Below, piece by piece: positions 1 to 7,675 of a stretch of 26,154 nt of DNA. A model generated the notes under the pieces. The model did no database searches. It saw only the letters and a program-made list of their open reading frames with translations, and had not been told where the DNA came from. Within the stretch, counting starts at the first letter, position 1. The number at the start of each line of letters is the position of its first letter. A program made the position numbers and the translations under genes. The stretch spans positions 1-26,154 of the forward strand of contig JACVSD010000012.1 in NCBI GenBank assembly GCA_014534095.1, read 5' to 3'. This DNA comes from Nitrospiraceae bacterium. GTDB lineage: Bacteria > Nitrospirota > Nitrospiria > Nitrospirales > Nitrospiraceae.

Positions 1-402
1 CCCTTGGAAGATTGCGACACCTTGACTCCGCAACGCTGTCTTAAGGTCTTAAGCCTCTTTCGTTTCCTGCATCCGCGGACAGAGATCCGCATCGCCGGCG
101 GGCGAGAGCATAACCTCCGCAGCCTCCAGCCGCTTGCCCTCTATCCGGCAGACTCCGTGTTCGTCAATGGCTACTTGACGACCCCGGGGGCACCAGCCCC
201 CGAAGTGTGGGGCATGATTGAAGACCTCGGGTTCCGCATTGAAGTCGATTATCAGCAGCCGGCGGCTCTAGGCCACCGGTTTCCAAGCGGGTCTCCTACT
301 CGTCTCGTAGCCCTTCCGCTACCGGCTGCTGAGCGGCCCAGCGAGACGGAAAATACGCGGCCATCAGCGTCGCAACGGCTGCAAGGCCGACTGCCTGCAT
401 AA
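1..402 (+). CDS. bioB: Biotin synthase BioB, C-terminal part (5'-truncated by window edge)
   Basis: The reading frame is open from base 1, so this is the tail of a longer gene. BioB is a radical-SAM enzyme that inserts sulfur into dethiobiotin, the last step of biotin synthesis. The visible part matches the end of the family's (beta/alpha)8 barrel: a RIAGGRE segment, then [26 protein letters not shown] and a closing MIEDLGF. The radical-SAM cysteine motif lies upstream of the window. Family proteins normally end soon after the MIEDLGF-like segment. Here about 45 further residues (LGHRFPSG onward, rich in Pro, Arg and Ser) follow to a TAA at 400-402, with no family resemblance that I recognise. 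That tail is read antisense through the last 107 bases of the convergent permease gene. A shift to another frame would meet a TAG at 269-271, so a late frameshift is possible. The product call is firm; the exact C-terminus is less so. Confidence 0.88.
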   Translation, partial: PLEDCDTLTPQRCLKVLSLFRFLHPRTEIRIAGGREHNLRSLQPLALYPADSVFVNGYLTTPGAPAPEVWGMIEDLGFRIEVDYQQPAALGHRFPSGSPTRLVALPLPAAERPSETENTRPSASQRLQGRLPA

Positions 403-2920
403 TCGCCTCCAAGGGCACGGTCATTTGTATGGTCCACCCGAACGATTGTTTATTGATCACCTTGATCAGTAACAGCGACAAAGCGATTCCGCCTGCCAGT
501 CCCAAAGCAATGCCCACGATTCCGAGATAAGCCGCCTCCCACATGACCAGTTGTCGGATCTGAGCACCACTGCCGCCGATGGCCCTAAGGGTCGCAAATT
601 CCCGCCGCCGCTCCAATACCGACGTGACGAGGGTATTGACGATGCCTAGCATGGCGATGATGACGGCAATCGCTTCGAGCGCATACGTAAGCAGGAAGGT
701 TCGGTCGAAGATCTCGAGGATTTCCTCACGCAATTCGGTGTTGCTGATCATGAGCGGTGGTAGCCCTTCTCCAAGCGCTTGCAGCCGGTCTGCAATTTTG
801 TGTCTGACCAGATCCACATCGGCTCCGACGGCGAGGTACAGAGGAAACACCGTGACCTGCTCGTCGTGCCACAGCGACTGGTACAGAGCCCGGTCCATCA
901 CGAGCTTGCCGCCATCGGTCGCATAGTCATAGAACACGGCCACAATGGGAAACTGCCGTGGCCCTTCGGGCGTGGTGATCTCCAACGAGTGGCCCTCCTC
1001 CACGCCAAGCCGATCCGCCAGGACTTCTGATACCAGCACCCCGCCCATCTCCGCGGCTTCAGTTAATCGCTCGGATGATGTGCCTTCCCGTACCAGGTAA
1101 CGGCTGCGCCGGGCATGCAGGCGTAAGTCACGGGACACGATGGCAACGCGCTGACCGTTGACCTGCAGACGGACATCACGATACGTGTCGGCGGCCACAA
1201 TTTCCGGGATAGACAACAGAACCGGTAACCACGCTGGCGGAAGGCTTCGTCCGACGCTGCCCGCTTCGGTACCCCGTAACCATGTGGATGGCGCCACCAC
1301 GATGTCGGCCACCACCGTGTCATTGATCCACAATTCAACCGTATGGCGAAAGCTCCGAACCATAATGAGCACCCCGATCATGATCGCCAGTCCGACCATG
1401 AGGGCCGAGACCGTCACGCCGTTCCGACCCGGATTTCGCGCGGCATGATCGACGGCAATCTCGCGCATGACTGCCTGCATACCCATAGTACGGCTCCGTC
1501 TGCGCCGTGACCTATTCGGCCGCCATCCCGTCACACATATGGGGGCCACACAGGACAGGCCCGCGAGAAGACAGAAGGTGGCCAAATAGCCGGGCAATGG
1601 CACGCCACCGACTGGGCCGGTTAGGCTCAATAGTCCCGATCCAGCCAGCAACGCCAGCCCTAACGCACCAAGCATGCCCACACGCACCTGCCGGCTTGCT
1701 TCATAATCGCCCGGCGCCAACGCCCGCACGGGAGCGGTACGACTCGCATCTACGCTCGGCCCGATCGCTCCAATCATCGCCACCACACAGCCGATCAAGA
1801 CCCCTTCGAACGACATGTCCCAAAGACGGCTCAATTCTGAATTCGAGCCATCCACCGTGCCAACCGGTACATACAAATCTGAAATCGTGCGACTGACGAG
1901 CCCGACAAGCTGATGGGCAAGCAACCTTCCCGCCACGCTACCGACGATGCCGCCCAATAAGCCGAGAGCAGCAGCCTCAGTGAGAAAGAGCGCGGCGACG
2001 CGGCGTTGCGTCATGCCGATCGCACGATATATGGCGATCTCCCGCCGCCGTTGAGCCACTGCGAAAGCCAACGTGTTGTAGATGAGAAACATGCCGACCA
2101 GGAGTCCAACCCAACTGAGCACCGTCAGATTGAGACGGAAGGCACGCACCATGTGCTCGACCTGCTCCGTGCGACTCGTCGGGCGCTCCACGCTCACATG
2201 CGGCGGGACCCTTCCACGGACCACCTGGGCCACCTCATCCACGGAATGGTTTGCTTCGGTCACCAGGTCAATCCGGTCCAGACGCCCGACTTGATTGAAT
2301 GCGATCTGCGCAGCGGCGATATCCATGACGGCCAGATGGTCCCAGGATGATGCCCGCCCTGAGGATCCTTCTAGAATCCCTGCTACCACACAGGTTATGC
2401 GCCGGCGACCGACCTGGAGGTCAAGCGCCTCCCCCGCCGTCACCTGCCAGTCGGCGGCGAGTTTCGCGCCGAGGAAAATACGATCACGGTGGAGCAGGGT
2501 TTCAAGCTGCTGCGTCGCCTGGTGTTGCCTAAGCCTGAAGCCACGCGATTCGGACTCCCCCAGCAGGTCCAGACCCAGCACCTGGACCGCCTGAATGGTG
2601 TCCTGTTCCCTCCCGCTTCTGACTGCGGTCTGAACAATAACTGGATTGGCCGCACTGACACCCGGCACGCTCCGCACCCGCGTAATGATGCCTTCGTCCA
2701 GCCCCAGCTCGCCACCTGACACTTCGAGCGTCGTGGGGCCCGCCACGCTCAGAACCGCCTGTTCGAAGGAACGCAGGACGTCGACGTTAGCCGTCCGGAC
2801 CGCAACGGACGCAGACACACCGAGCGCCACCCCGACAATCGTCAATATGGTGCGCAACGGCCGCTGCCCGAAATGAGCGCCGAGGATGACCAAGACAAAG
2901 AGTTTGAGAGTCGATGACAT
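296..2920 (-). CDS. Large FtsX-type ABC transporter permease (YbbP-like, two FtsX domains)
   Basis: This is an 874-residue inner-membrane protein with the layout of duplicated MacB/FtsX permeases. An N-terminal membrane helix (about residues 7-40) is followed by a large extracytoplasmic domain. The first FtsX core (about 265-410) contains [19 protein letters not shown] middle pair of helices comes next, then a second extracytoplasmic domain. The second FtsX core (about 740-874) contains [15 protein letters not shown] and ends in the usual [17 protein letters not shown] type of tail. About ten membrane segments are visible. Such permeases work with a LolD/YbbA-type ATPase to move or release lipids, lipoproteins or peptides at the inner membrane. 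The substrate cannot be read from sequence. The likely ATPase is at 4231-4929 on the same strand, but pyrD and an opposite-strand gene lie between. The ATG at 2920 has only a weak upstream purine stretch. The 3' end overlaps bioB. Confidence 0.85.
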   Translation of the reverse strand: MSSTLKLFVLVILGAHFGQRPLRTILTIVGVALGVSASVAVRTANVDVLRSFEQAVLSVAGPTTLEVSGGELGLDEGIITRVRSVPGVSAANPVIVQTAVRSGREQDTIQAVQVLGLDLLGESESRGFRLRQHQATQQLETLLHRDRIFLGAKLAADWQVTAGEALDLQVGRRRITCVVAGILEGSSGRASSWDHLAVMDIAAAQIAFNQVGRLDRIDLVTEANHSVDEVAQVVRGRVPPHVSVERPTSRTEQVEHMVRAFRLNLTVLSWVGLLVGMFLIYNTLAFAVAQRRREIAIYRAIGMTQRRVAALFLTEAAALGLLGGIVGSVAGRLLAHQLVGLVSRTISDLYVPVGTVDGSNSELSRLWDMSFEGVLIGCVVAMIGAIGPSVDASRTAPVRALAPGDYEASRQVRVGMLGALGLALLAGSGLLSLTGPVGGVPLPGYLATFCLLAGLSCVAPICVTGWRPNRSRRRRSRTMGMQAVMREIAVDHAARNPGRNGVTVSALMVGLAIMIGVLIMVRSFRHTVELWINDTVVADIVVAPSTWLRGTEAGSVGRSLPPAWLPVLLSIPEIVAADTYRDVRLQVNGQRVAIVSRDLRLHARRSRYLVREGTSSERLTEAAEMGGVLVSEVLADRLGVEEGHSLEITTPEGPRQFPIVAVFYDYATDGGKLVMDRALYQSLWHDEQVTVFPLYLAVGADVDLVRHKIADRLQALGEGLPPLMISNTELREEILEIFDRTFLLTYALEAIAVIIAMLGIVNTLVTSVLERRREFATLRAIGGSGAQIRQLVMWEAAYLGIVGIALGLAGGIALSLLLIKVINKQSFGWTIQMTVPLEAIMQAVGLAAVATLMAAYFPSRWAAQQPVAEGLRDE

Positions 2921-2977
2921 GCGTCAGGACGCCTGGACAGCGCAATGCGGAGAGCGCTGCGCGTATCGGTAGTTTCG

Positions 2978-3006
2978 TTTACACACTTTCCTTGCTTTGT
3001 TAGACT
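2978..3006 (+). promoter_or_regulatory. Sigma70-like promoter for the LuxR-type HTH gene
   Basis: TTTACA (2978-2983) and TAGACT (3001-3006) are separated by exactly 17 bases, 27 bases upstream of the ATG at 3033. A GAGGAG ribosome-binding site lies between them and the ATG. The call comes from hexamer similarity and spacing only. Confidence 0.55.
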
Positions 3007-3032
3007 GACCCGAACCCGCAGAGGAGCACAGG

Positions 3033-3302
3033 ATGGCGAGAACCAGAGGCAATACGGTACTTCAGTTTGAGCGCACTCACAAACCGGGGCTCGCGATTAC
3101 CCCCAGGCAACGCGAAATCTTAAGACTAGTGGCCATGGGGCATACCAACCGCGAAATCGGGGAATCGTTGAATATCAGTGTGCGGACGGTAGAGGTACAT
3201 CGCTTTAACCTGATGCGGCGGTTACATGTCCGCAATGTCGCGCAACTCCTGCGCCAAGCCTTGCAGCAACGCCTGCTCCCGCGAAATTTTGGCGTCAAAT
3301 AA
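3033..3302 (+). CDS. Stand-alone LuxR/GerE-type helix-turn-helix protein
   Basis: This 89-residue protein is little more than one LuxR_C (GerE) DNA-binding domain. Residues 20-80 run from LAITPRQREILRLVAMGHTN through REIGESLNISVRTVEVHR to the end of the recognition region. The ITPRQREIL and S.RTVEVHR signatures are intact. There is no receiver, PAS or autoinducer-binding domain, so any input must come from abundance, dimerisation or a partner. A GAGGAG site sits about 6 nt before the ATG, and a good promoter lies just upstream. The gene ends 2 bases before the stop codon of the convergent pyrD. It sits in the gap between an ABC permease and its probable ATPase operon, so local regulation of either is possible but not shown. 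Confidence 0.82.
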   Translation: MARTRGNTVLQFERTHKPGLAITPRQREILRLVAMGHTNREIGESLNISVRTVEVHRFNLMRRLHVRNVAQLLRQALQQRLLPRNFGVK

Positions 3303-3304
3303 CG

Positions 3305-4234
3305 TCACAGCTCTTTGAGCTTTCCTCGACAATCGCCAATCGACTGGTAGCCTTTCTTCGACAAGATCTCAGTCAACTCCTTCTCGAGCCGGCCAAACAC
3401 CTCCAGCCCTTCTTCGACCAGCACCGTGCCGATTTGAATGGCGGAGGCGCCACACAACAGATGCTCGAAGGCATCCGACCCATGGACAACCCCGCCCGTT
3501 CCTATGATTGGAATCCTGCCCTGAAAGAGCTTATAGAACGCCCGCACATTGGCTAGCGCCACCGGCTTGATTAACGCGCCTCCTAGACCTCCGAATCCGC
3601 CCTTCGGCTTGATCACCACGGCTTCCCGCACGGAATCGACGACGAGACCATTTCCCACCGAGTTGATCATGTTGATAAAATCCACGCCGCACCGGCCGAT
3701 AACCTGGGCCATCGCTTCATGGTGTGCCGGATCAAAATAGGGCGGGAGCTTCACGCCCATGGGCACCGTGATGACCTGGCGGACGCGTCTCAGCAAGCGC
3801 TCCGACGCCTCTGGGTCATAGCCGATCTGAGGCTTGCCGGGAATGTTCGGGCAGGACAGATTGACTTCGATGAGGTCCGGCTTGGCGGCATTGATCGTGG
3901 TGGCAATGGTGGGGAAGTCATCTTCACAGAGTCCGGCCACACTTGCGATGACCGGCTTCCCGAACGTCTTTAACTCGGGAATCAGTTCTGCGTACGCCTT
4001 GTGGCCGAGATTGGGCAATCCCATGGAATTGATCGAGCCTCCCGGGAATCCGTAATAGCGCGGCTCGGGATTGCCGGAACGAGGATCGACTGTCATGGAC
4101 TTCGTCACAATGGCGCCGGCCCTCGAGCGTCCGAGGGCTGTTAACTCTTCGCTGGTCACACACAGCGCTCCGGCCGCATTCATGAAGCAGGTCGGCAGTG
4201 TGACGCCGGCAATCGTGGTGGAGATGTCAATCAT
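3305..4234 (-). CDS. pyrD: Dihydroorotate dehydrogenase, class 1A (PyrDA type)
   Basis: This 309-residue cytosolic FMN enzyme oxidises dihydroorotate to orotate in pyrimidine synthesis. Class 1A is indicated by the active-site loop NLSCPNIPGKPQ, whose Cys is the catalytic base. VKLPPYFDP, NSVGNGLVVD, VIKPKGGFGGLGG, the LANVRAFYK stretch and GTGGV..GSDAFEHLLCGA are also present and closely match the Lactococcus PyrDA pattern. That class is homodimeric and uses fumarate as electron acceptor. It lacks the quinone-binding N-terminal helix of class 2 and needs no PyrK subunit. The frame is open further upstream to 4297. The ATG at 4234 is preferred because [20 protein letters not shown] is the family start and because it overlaps the TGA of the upstream ATPase gene (ATGA), which suggests translational coupling. 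Use of fumarate here is inferred from family membership. Confidence 0.93.
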   Translation of the reverse strand: MIDISTTIAGVTLPTCFMNAAGALCVTSEELTALGRSRAGAIVTKSMTVDPRSGNPEPRYYGFPGGSINSMGLPNLGHKAYAELIPELKTFGKPVIASVAGLCEDDFPTIATTINAAKPDLIEVNLSCPNIPGKPQIGYDPEASERLLRRVRQVITVPMGVKLPPYFDPAHHEAMAQVIGRCGVDFINMINSVGNGLVVDSVREAVVIKPKGGFGGLGGALIKPVALANVRAFYKLFQGRIPIIGTGGVVHGSDAFEHLLCGASAIQIGTVLVEEGLEVFGRLEKELTEILSKKGYQSIGDCRGKLKEL

Positions 4235-4929
4235 GAAGCCACGAGCTCGGACGGACGTGGCGCTCGCGACATCAGCCTGCCGTCCTGCATAGTCCACATG
4301 TAATCAGCCGTCTGCGCCGCTTGCCTACTGTGCGTCACCAGCAGGACCGTCTGTTCACCGGCCTTGGCCAAGGTCCTGATTAAGGTCATAATGTCGGCCC
4401 CCTGATGTGAATCGAGATTACCGGTCGGCTCATCCGCCAATAGCAAACGTGGGCGATGTGCGAGCGCGCGCGCAATGGCGACCCGCTGCTGTTCTCCACC
4501 CGACAGTTCGCCGGGCCGATGATGTCGCCGGCGCGTCATACCCACCAAATCCAGCACCTCCTCCACGCGCGTGCTTACGGCATGACCTCTATCGCCTCGG
4601 AGCATGAGCGGCAGTGCAATGTTCTCTTCAGCCGTCAGGCCGGGAACGAGGTGAAATGCTTGAAACACGATTCCGATCGTCTGCCGTCGCATGGCCGTCC
4701 AGTCATCGCTGGTGAAAGAAGCGGTCGAACGCCCGTCCAACACCACCTCTCCGTCGGTCGGGACATCGAGTCCCGCCACCAGGCTCAACAGCGTGCTTTT
4801 CCCACATCCGCTGGGCCCGACGAAGGCACAGAAGTCACCACGTTTTACTTCCAGGCTGACGTCATGTAAGGCGACCACCGTCGTAGCGCCGCGCAGATAT
4901 GTCTTGGACAAGTGACTCAGTATGACCAT
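4231..4929 (-). CDS. ABC transporter ATPase, LolD/YbbA family
   Basis: This is a complete nucleotide-binding subunit of about 232 residues from the ATG at 4929. It has Walker [11 protein letters not shown]-loop FQAFHL, signature LSGGEQQR, Walker [13 protein letters not shown] and switch histidine LVTHS. Sequence and length match the MacB/LolD/YbbA/FtsE group that energises FtsX-type permeases. An in-frame GTG at 4968 would add 13 residues. The ATG is preferred because [14 protein letters not shown] is the usual start and because a candidate promoter at 4974-5002 would begin transcription at about the GTG itself. The gene is the first of an operon with pyrD, joined by an ATGA overlap. The two-FtsX-domain permease at 296-2920 is the natural partner on this strand, although not adjacent. 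Confidence 0.9.
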   Translation of the reverse strand: MVILSHLSKTYLRGATTVVALHDVSLEVKRGDFCAFVGPSGCGKSTLLSLVAGLDVPTDGEVVLDGRSTASFTSDDWTAMRRQTIGIVFQAFHLVPGLTAEENIALPLMLRGDRGHAVSTRVEEVLDLVGMTRRRHHRPGELSGGEQQRVAIARALAHRPRLLLADEPTGNLDSHQGADIMTLIRTLAKAGEQTVLLVTHSRQAAQTADYMWTMQDGRLMSRAPRPSELVAS

Positions 4930-4973
4930 GGCGAGAAGCGGGACCCTGCTGGAAGGCGTGAGCGTCACCCATC

Positions 4974-5002
4974 CTATAACACAACCCTCGCGAACCGGAC
5001 AA
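4974..5002 (-). promoter_or_regulatory. Candidate promoter for the ATPase-pyrD operon
   Basis: On the minus strand TTGTCC (5002-4997) and TTATAG (4979-4974) have 17-base spacing. The predicted start is near 4967, giving a short leader to the ATG at 4929. It is divergent from the comF promoter, with the two -35 boxes 2 bases apart. Confidence 0.42.
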
Positions 5003-5004
5003 CC

Positions 5005-5031
5005 TTGACAGGACCCAGCATTTCACATAAT
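5005..5031 (+). promoter_or_regulatory. Candidate sigma70 promoter for comF-fmdB
   Basis: A perfect TTGACA (5005-5010) is followed after 15 bases by CATAAT (5026-5031). An alternative -10 is TAATGA at 17-base spacing. It lies 30 bases upstream of the comF ATG. Confidence 0.5.
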
Positions 5032-5060
5032 GAATCGTCCTGCGGAGGGCTTCAACTCTA

Positions 5061-5879
5061 ATGGCAGCGTTCATGTCGAGGGCGGTTCCACGACTCGTGC
5101 GACAGGCGATCCGATTCTGCATCCCGGTCGACTGTACGGCTTGTCGCATACCGCTCAGCGAGGATCCGATCCCCCTTTTCTGCTCCGCCTGCTGGCACAA
5201 GATTGTACCGCTACAGCAGCCGGGTTGCGCCCGCTGCAATCGGCCCTTTCCCTCTCCGATGGCGTCAACCTATAGCCCGACCCACGTCTGTCAACCGTGC
5301 GCCACAAGACCGCCATCTTATACAAAAGCCTGGACGTTGTACCCGTATCTGCCGCCGCTCCAAGACGCCATCTGCCTGCTCAAATACCGCGGCAAGATCG
5401 CTCTGACCTCGGCCCTTGCGCAGTTGATGATCCAGCGGCTTCCCTCACTTCCGGCCGTCGATCTTATTATGCCGGTCCCTTTGCATCCTACCCGGCTGCG
5501 TGAGCGGGAGTTCAACCAGTCACTACTGCTGGCCGACCGGGTGGGTGCATCCTTGAACCAGCCCATTTCTTATGCCAATCTGATCCGAAACACCCCTTCA
5601 CCACCGCAAACCATGCTGTCTCGAAGAGGCCGACTAAAGAATCTGCGTGGGGCCTTCAGGGTTCAAGAGCCGGACGCTGTTCTAGGTAAGCGCATCCTCC
5701 TCATCGACGACGTGTACACAACCGGCACGACCGTGAACGAATGTGCGAAAACATTGCGCAAAGCCGGCTCCAGCGACGTGTTCGTTCTCACGCTGGCAAG
5801 AAGCATGGATACGCAGATGGTTCCTGACCGCGTTCTCGCCAAGCATGCCGCACCGGTCATGGAACTCCTCGGAGGTTGA
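5061..5879 (+). CDS. comF: ComF family phosphoribosyltransferase-like protein
   Basis: This 272-residue protein has the two-part ComF architecture. The N-terminal zinc-binding region has four CxxC pairs (Cys25/28, 41/44, 56/59, 77/80). The C-terminal type I phosphoribosyltransferase fold carries the PRPP-binding motif ILLIDDVYTTGTT at residues 212-224. The DLIMPVPLHPTRLREREFNQ segment (about 134-153) is the other hallmark of the family. In naturally competent bacteria ComF helps handle incoming single-stranded DNA; elsewhere its role is unclear, and homologues are often annotated as amidophosphoribosyltransferase-like. No other competence gene is visible here, except a weak helix-hairpin-helix resemblance in the lipoprotein at 12441-13133. 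A GGAGGG element lies about 10 nt before the ATG. The FmdB gene follows after 3 bases and uses a Shine-Dalgarno inside the comF end. Confidence 0.9.
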   Translation: MAAFMSRAVPRLVRQAIRFCIPVDCTACRIPLSEDPIPLFCSACWHKIVPLQQPGCARCNRPFPSPMASTYSPTHVCQPCATRPPSYTKAWTLYPYLPPLQDAICLLKYRGKIALTSALAQLMIQRLPSLPAVDLIMPVPLHPTRLREREFNQSLLLADRVGASLNQPISYANLIRNTPSPPQTMLSRRGRLKNLRGAFRVQEPDAVLGKRILLIDDVYTTGTTVNECAKTLRKAGSSDVFVLTLARSMDTQMVPDRVLAKHAAPVMELLGG

Positions 5880-5882
5880 TAG

Positions 5883-6224
5883 ATGCCCATCTATGAATAT
5901 CAATGTCGGCATTGCCGCAAACGCAGTACGGTGCTCGTCCTCAAGCAGACCCATCACATTTCTGCGACCTGCCAGCATTGCGGCAGTACGGAACTCGACC
6001 GCCTCCTCTCACGGTTCGCCGCACCCAAATCAGAAGAGGCTCGGCTGGAGTCGCTGGCTGATCCGCACAGCCTCGGCGGGCTTGACGAAAACGATCCCCA
6101 CAGCGTCGCACGCTTCATGAAGAAGATGGGCGAAGAGATGGGAGAGGATGTCGGCGATGTCGACGCGATGATGGAGGAGGGAGGAGAGGGAAGCGGCATC
6201 ACAGGCGACACTGACCGGATCTGA
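5883..6224 (+). CDS. FmdB family zinc-ribbon protein
   Basis: This is a 113-residue protein. The first 42 residues (MPIYEYQCRHC to CQHCGS) are the FmdB/CxxC-CxxC putative regulatory zinc ribbon, with Cys8, Cys11, Cys30 and Cys33 as ligands. The rest is low complexity: a basic segment, then a Met/Glu/Gly-rich acidic tail (MGEEMGEDVGDV... EEGGEGSG). The family was named from a formamidase-operon regulator of Methylophilus; its molecular function is not settled. It starts 3 nt after the comF stop with a GGAGG site 7 nt upstream, so co-expression with comF is likely. Confidence 0.87.
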   Translation: MPIYEYQCRHCRKRSTVLVLKQTHHISATCQHCGSTELDRLLSRFAAPKSEEARLESLADPHSLGGLDENDPHSVARFMKKMGEEMGEDVGDVDAMMEEGGEGSGITGDTDRI

Positions 6225-6247
6225 CCGTCACTGTCATACATTTACGC

Positions 6248-6275
6248 TTGACATTCTAGTGATCAGCCCTAAAAT
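6248..6275 (+). promoter_or_regulatory. Sigma70 promoter for the HTH-mraZ-rusA cluster
   Basis: A perfect TTGACA (6248-6253) and TAAAAT (6270-6275) are separated by 16 bases, just after the fmdB stop and about 38 bases before the ATG at 6313. The hexamers are strong; this is the best start point for the next three genes. Confidence 0.62.
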
Positions 6276-6312
6276 GGCTCCATCAATGGGAGTGGCATGA
6301 TTCTGCACCACG

Positions 6313-6519
6313 ATGGCAACAAGTGGCGAGACGGCGAAAAGCGAATTGATGACCGCGCTGGAAACCTGCCGCTACCTCAAGATCACCCAGCGTACACTCT
6401 ATCGCTATCTACAGAGCCGGCAGATACCCGCCTTCAAGCTGGGCAAAGAATGGCGATTCGTACGTTCGGATCTGCAACAGTGGATTCGCGACCGCACCAG
6501 AAACGCCGCACATTTGTAA
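6313..6519 (+). CDS. Small excisionase-type helix-turn-helix DNA-binding protein (HTH_17)
   Basis: This 68-residue protein matches the MerR-like excisionase/AlpA family. ALETCRYLKITQRTLYRYL (about residues 15-33) forms the helix-turn-helix. IPAFKLGKEWRFVRSDLQQW (about 38-57) is the wing and closing helix that most members share. Such proteins act as small regulators or as directionality factors of mobile elements; no integrase is nearby. Start choice is open: the ATG at 6313 has a GGGAGTGG about 17 nt upstream. Met13 (6349) would still give the whole domain. It sits 14 bases before mraZ in the same direction, suggesting one transcript from the promoter at 6248-6275. Confidence 0.8.
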   Translation: MATSGETAKSELMTALETCRYLKITQRTLYRYLQSRQIPAFKLGKEWRFVRSDLQQWIRDRTRNAAHL

Positions 6520-6533
6520 ATTAGGACGGGGTC

Positions 6534-6974
6534 ATGTTCGCTGGCGAGTACCTCTGCAAAGTCGACGAAAAGGGACGCTTCATCGTTCCTTCACCGATTC
6601 GAGAGCTCATCGAAGCGGATGGACAAGCCGTCGTGTTTCTTAAAGGACCGGAACAGTCGCTCCTCATCTACTCCACGCGGGAATGGGAAAAAGTCCTGGA
6701 ACGCACGAAAGCCGCACTGGACGAGGATCAAAGCCGCTTATTCATGCACCATGTCGTATCGGAAGCCGGCACGTCGGATATCGACAAGACGGGCCGCATT
6801 CTCATTCCAGGCCGCTTGCGTAAGATGGTACCGGTCGACGAAGACCAGGAAGTCATTCTCCTGGGACTATATCACCGCATGGAGATTTGGAATCCGAGCG
6901 CATGGCGTCGCTATATTGCGCGCACCGAGGACCGTTACGAACAAAACATGGCCAAAATTGTGAACCTATTGTAA
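6534..6974 (+). CDS. mraZ: MraZ transcriptional regulator
   Basis: This is a 146-residue, full-length MraZ. It has two SpoVT/AbrB-like halves, each with the DxxGR signature: KVDEKGRFIVPSPIRE (about residues 9-24) and DIDKTGRILIPGRLRK (about 82-97). MEIWNPSAW near the C-terminus is also typical. MraZ forms ring-shaped oligomers and, in E. coli and mycoplasmas, binds repeats ahead of its own gene to control the division/cell-wall cluster. Here the usual neighbours (rsmH, ftsL, ftsI, mur genes) are absent. It lies between an excisionase-type HTH gene and a RusA-type nuclease gene. AGGACGGGG upstream of the ATG serves as the ribosome-binding site. I found no convincing paired TGGGA boxes upstream. 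Confidence 0.92.
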   Translation: MFAGEYLCKVDEKGRFIVPSPIRELIEADGQAVVFLKGPEQSLLIYSTREWEKVLERTKAALDEDQSRLFMHHVVSEAGTSDIDKTGRILIPGRLRKMVPVDEDQEVILLGLYHRMEIWNPSAWRRYIARTEDRYEQNMAKIVNLL

Positions 6975-6982
6975 CGTCGGCT

Positions 6983-7591
6983 ATGTTTTCAGGCCGACGT
7001 CGTCCCCGCCCATCGAAGCTGCCCGTTCGCATTACCTCCTACCGCCCTACAGACCGAAGCCATCCCGTATCGCCCCCGAGCGCCTCTCTTGCCACGGATC
7101 GTGCCGCGATTCTGGCTCAGGTAAAGTCGGGCCGGAAACAGTCATTCCTTCAAGGGCCCCTCACCGCATCGGCCATACTGACGAGCACGCGTCTACTGAT
7201 TACTCTTCCCCTCCCTCCAAGCGTCAATCATCAATATGCCACGGTGAATGGCCGGCGACTCCTGTCCTCTGCCGGACGGACCTACAAGACTCATGTGGGA
7301 CAACAGCTCTGGGTCGCGCTCTCGCAGTCACCGGCTCGCTCAGAGCTGGTGCATCGCCTTCAATCGGGGCCGCTGGCACTCTCCATTCGCTTCTTCTTCA
7401 CCTCCGCCTTACGCCGGGATGTCGATGGCGGGCTAAAGATCGCGCAGGATGCGCTCTGCCAAGGGTTGGGCCTCAATGACAATCGCATCATCGAAACCCA
7501 CCTCTACAAGGCGGTCGACAAAGCTCATCCCCGCATGGAAGTGTCCTTGTCTCAAGCCGGTTCCCTTGACCGCCCCCCCGACACGATCTAG
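6983..7591 (+). CDS. RusA-family Holliday junction resolvase-like protein
   Basis: This 202-residue protein carries a RusA-type endodeoxyribonuclease domain in its C-terminal two thirds. LPLPPSVNHQYATVNGRRLLS (about residues 75-95) is the PPS.N entry motif. RRDVDGGLKIAQDALCQGLG followed by LNDNRI (about 145-170) holds the three acidic residues equivalent to the metal-binding aspartates of RusA. E. coli RusA is about 120 residues; here about 70 extra N-terminal residues are Arg/Pro/Ser-rich and probably disordered. The frame is open further upstream inside mraZ. The ATG at 6983, 8 bases after the mraZ stop, is preferred, although it lacks a clear ribosome-binding site. RusA genes are often of phage origin, but no other phage gene is present. 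Activity is inferred from motifs only. Confidence 0.78.
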   Translation: MFSGRRRPRPSKLPVRITSYRPTDRSHPVSPPSASLATDRAAILAQVKSGRKQSFLQGPLTASAILTSTRLLITLPLPPSVNHQYATVNGRRLLSSAGRTYKTHVGQQLWVALSQSPARSELVHRLQSGPLALSIRFFFTSALRRDVDGGLKIAQDALCQGLGLNDNRIIETHLYKAVDKAHPRMEVSLSQAGSLDRPPDTI

Positions 7592-7621
7592 CTTTCCGCA
7601 CTACAGTAGAAAGCGTATTTT
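7591..7621 (+). terminator. Weak terminator-like hairpin after the rusA-like gene
   Basis: GCTTTC (7591-7596) pairs with GAAAGC (7609-7614) around a 12-base loop, followed by GTATTTT. The stem is short, so this is tentative. Confidence 0.3.
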
Positions 7622-7675
7622 GCCGATACCATAGCAGCCACGCTGCGGACTCTTCCGCTACGCAGATGGGACCCT

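Noticed and set aside
6288..6298. Possible MraZ operator (TGGGAGTGGCA)
   Set aside because: Known MraZ boxes are repeated TGGG-type motifs at regular spacing of about 10 bases. Here there is one match and an off-spaced imperfect second.
6297..6524. An alternative plus-strand frame over the small HTH gene
   Set aside because: The other frame encodes a clear excisionase-type HTH domain; this one shows nothing.
6313..7591. Integrated prophage or integrative element
   Set aside because: An excisionase-type HTH protein and a RusA-like protein alone are not enough. There is no integrase, structural gene or flanking direct repeat.
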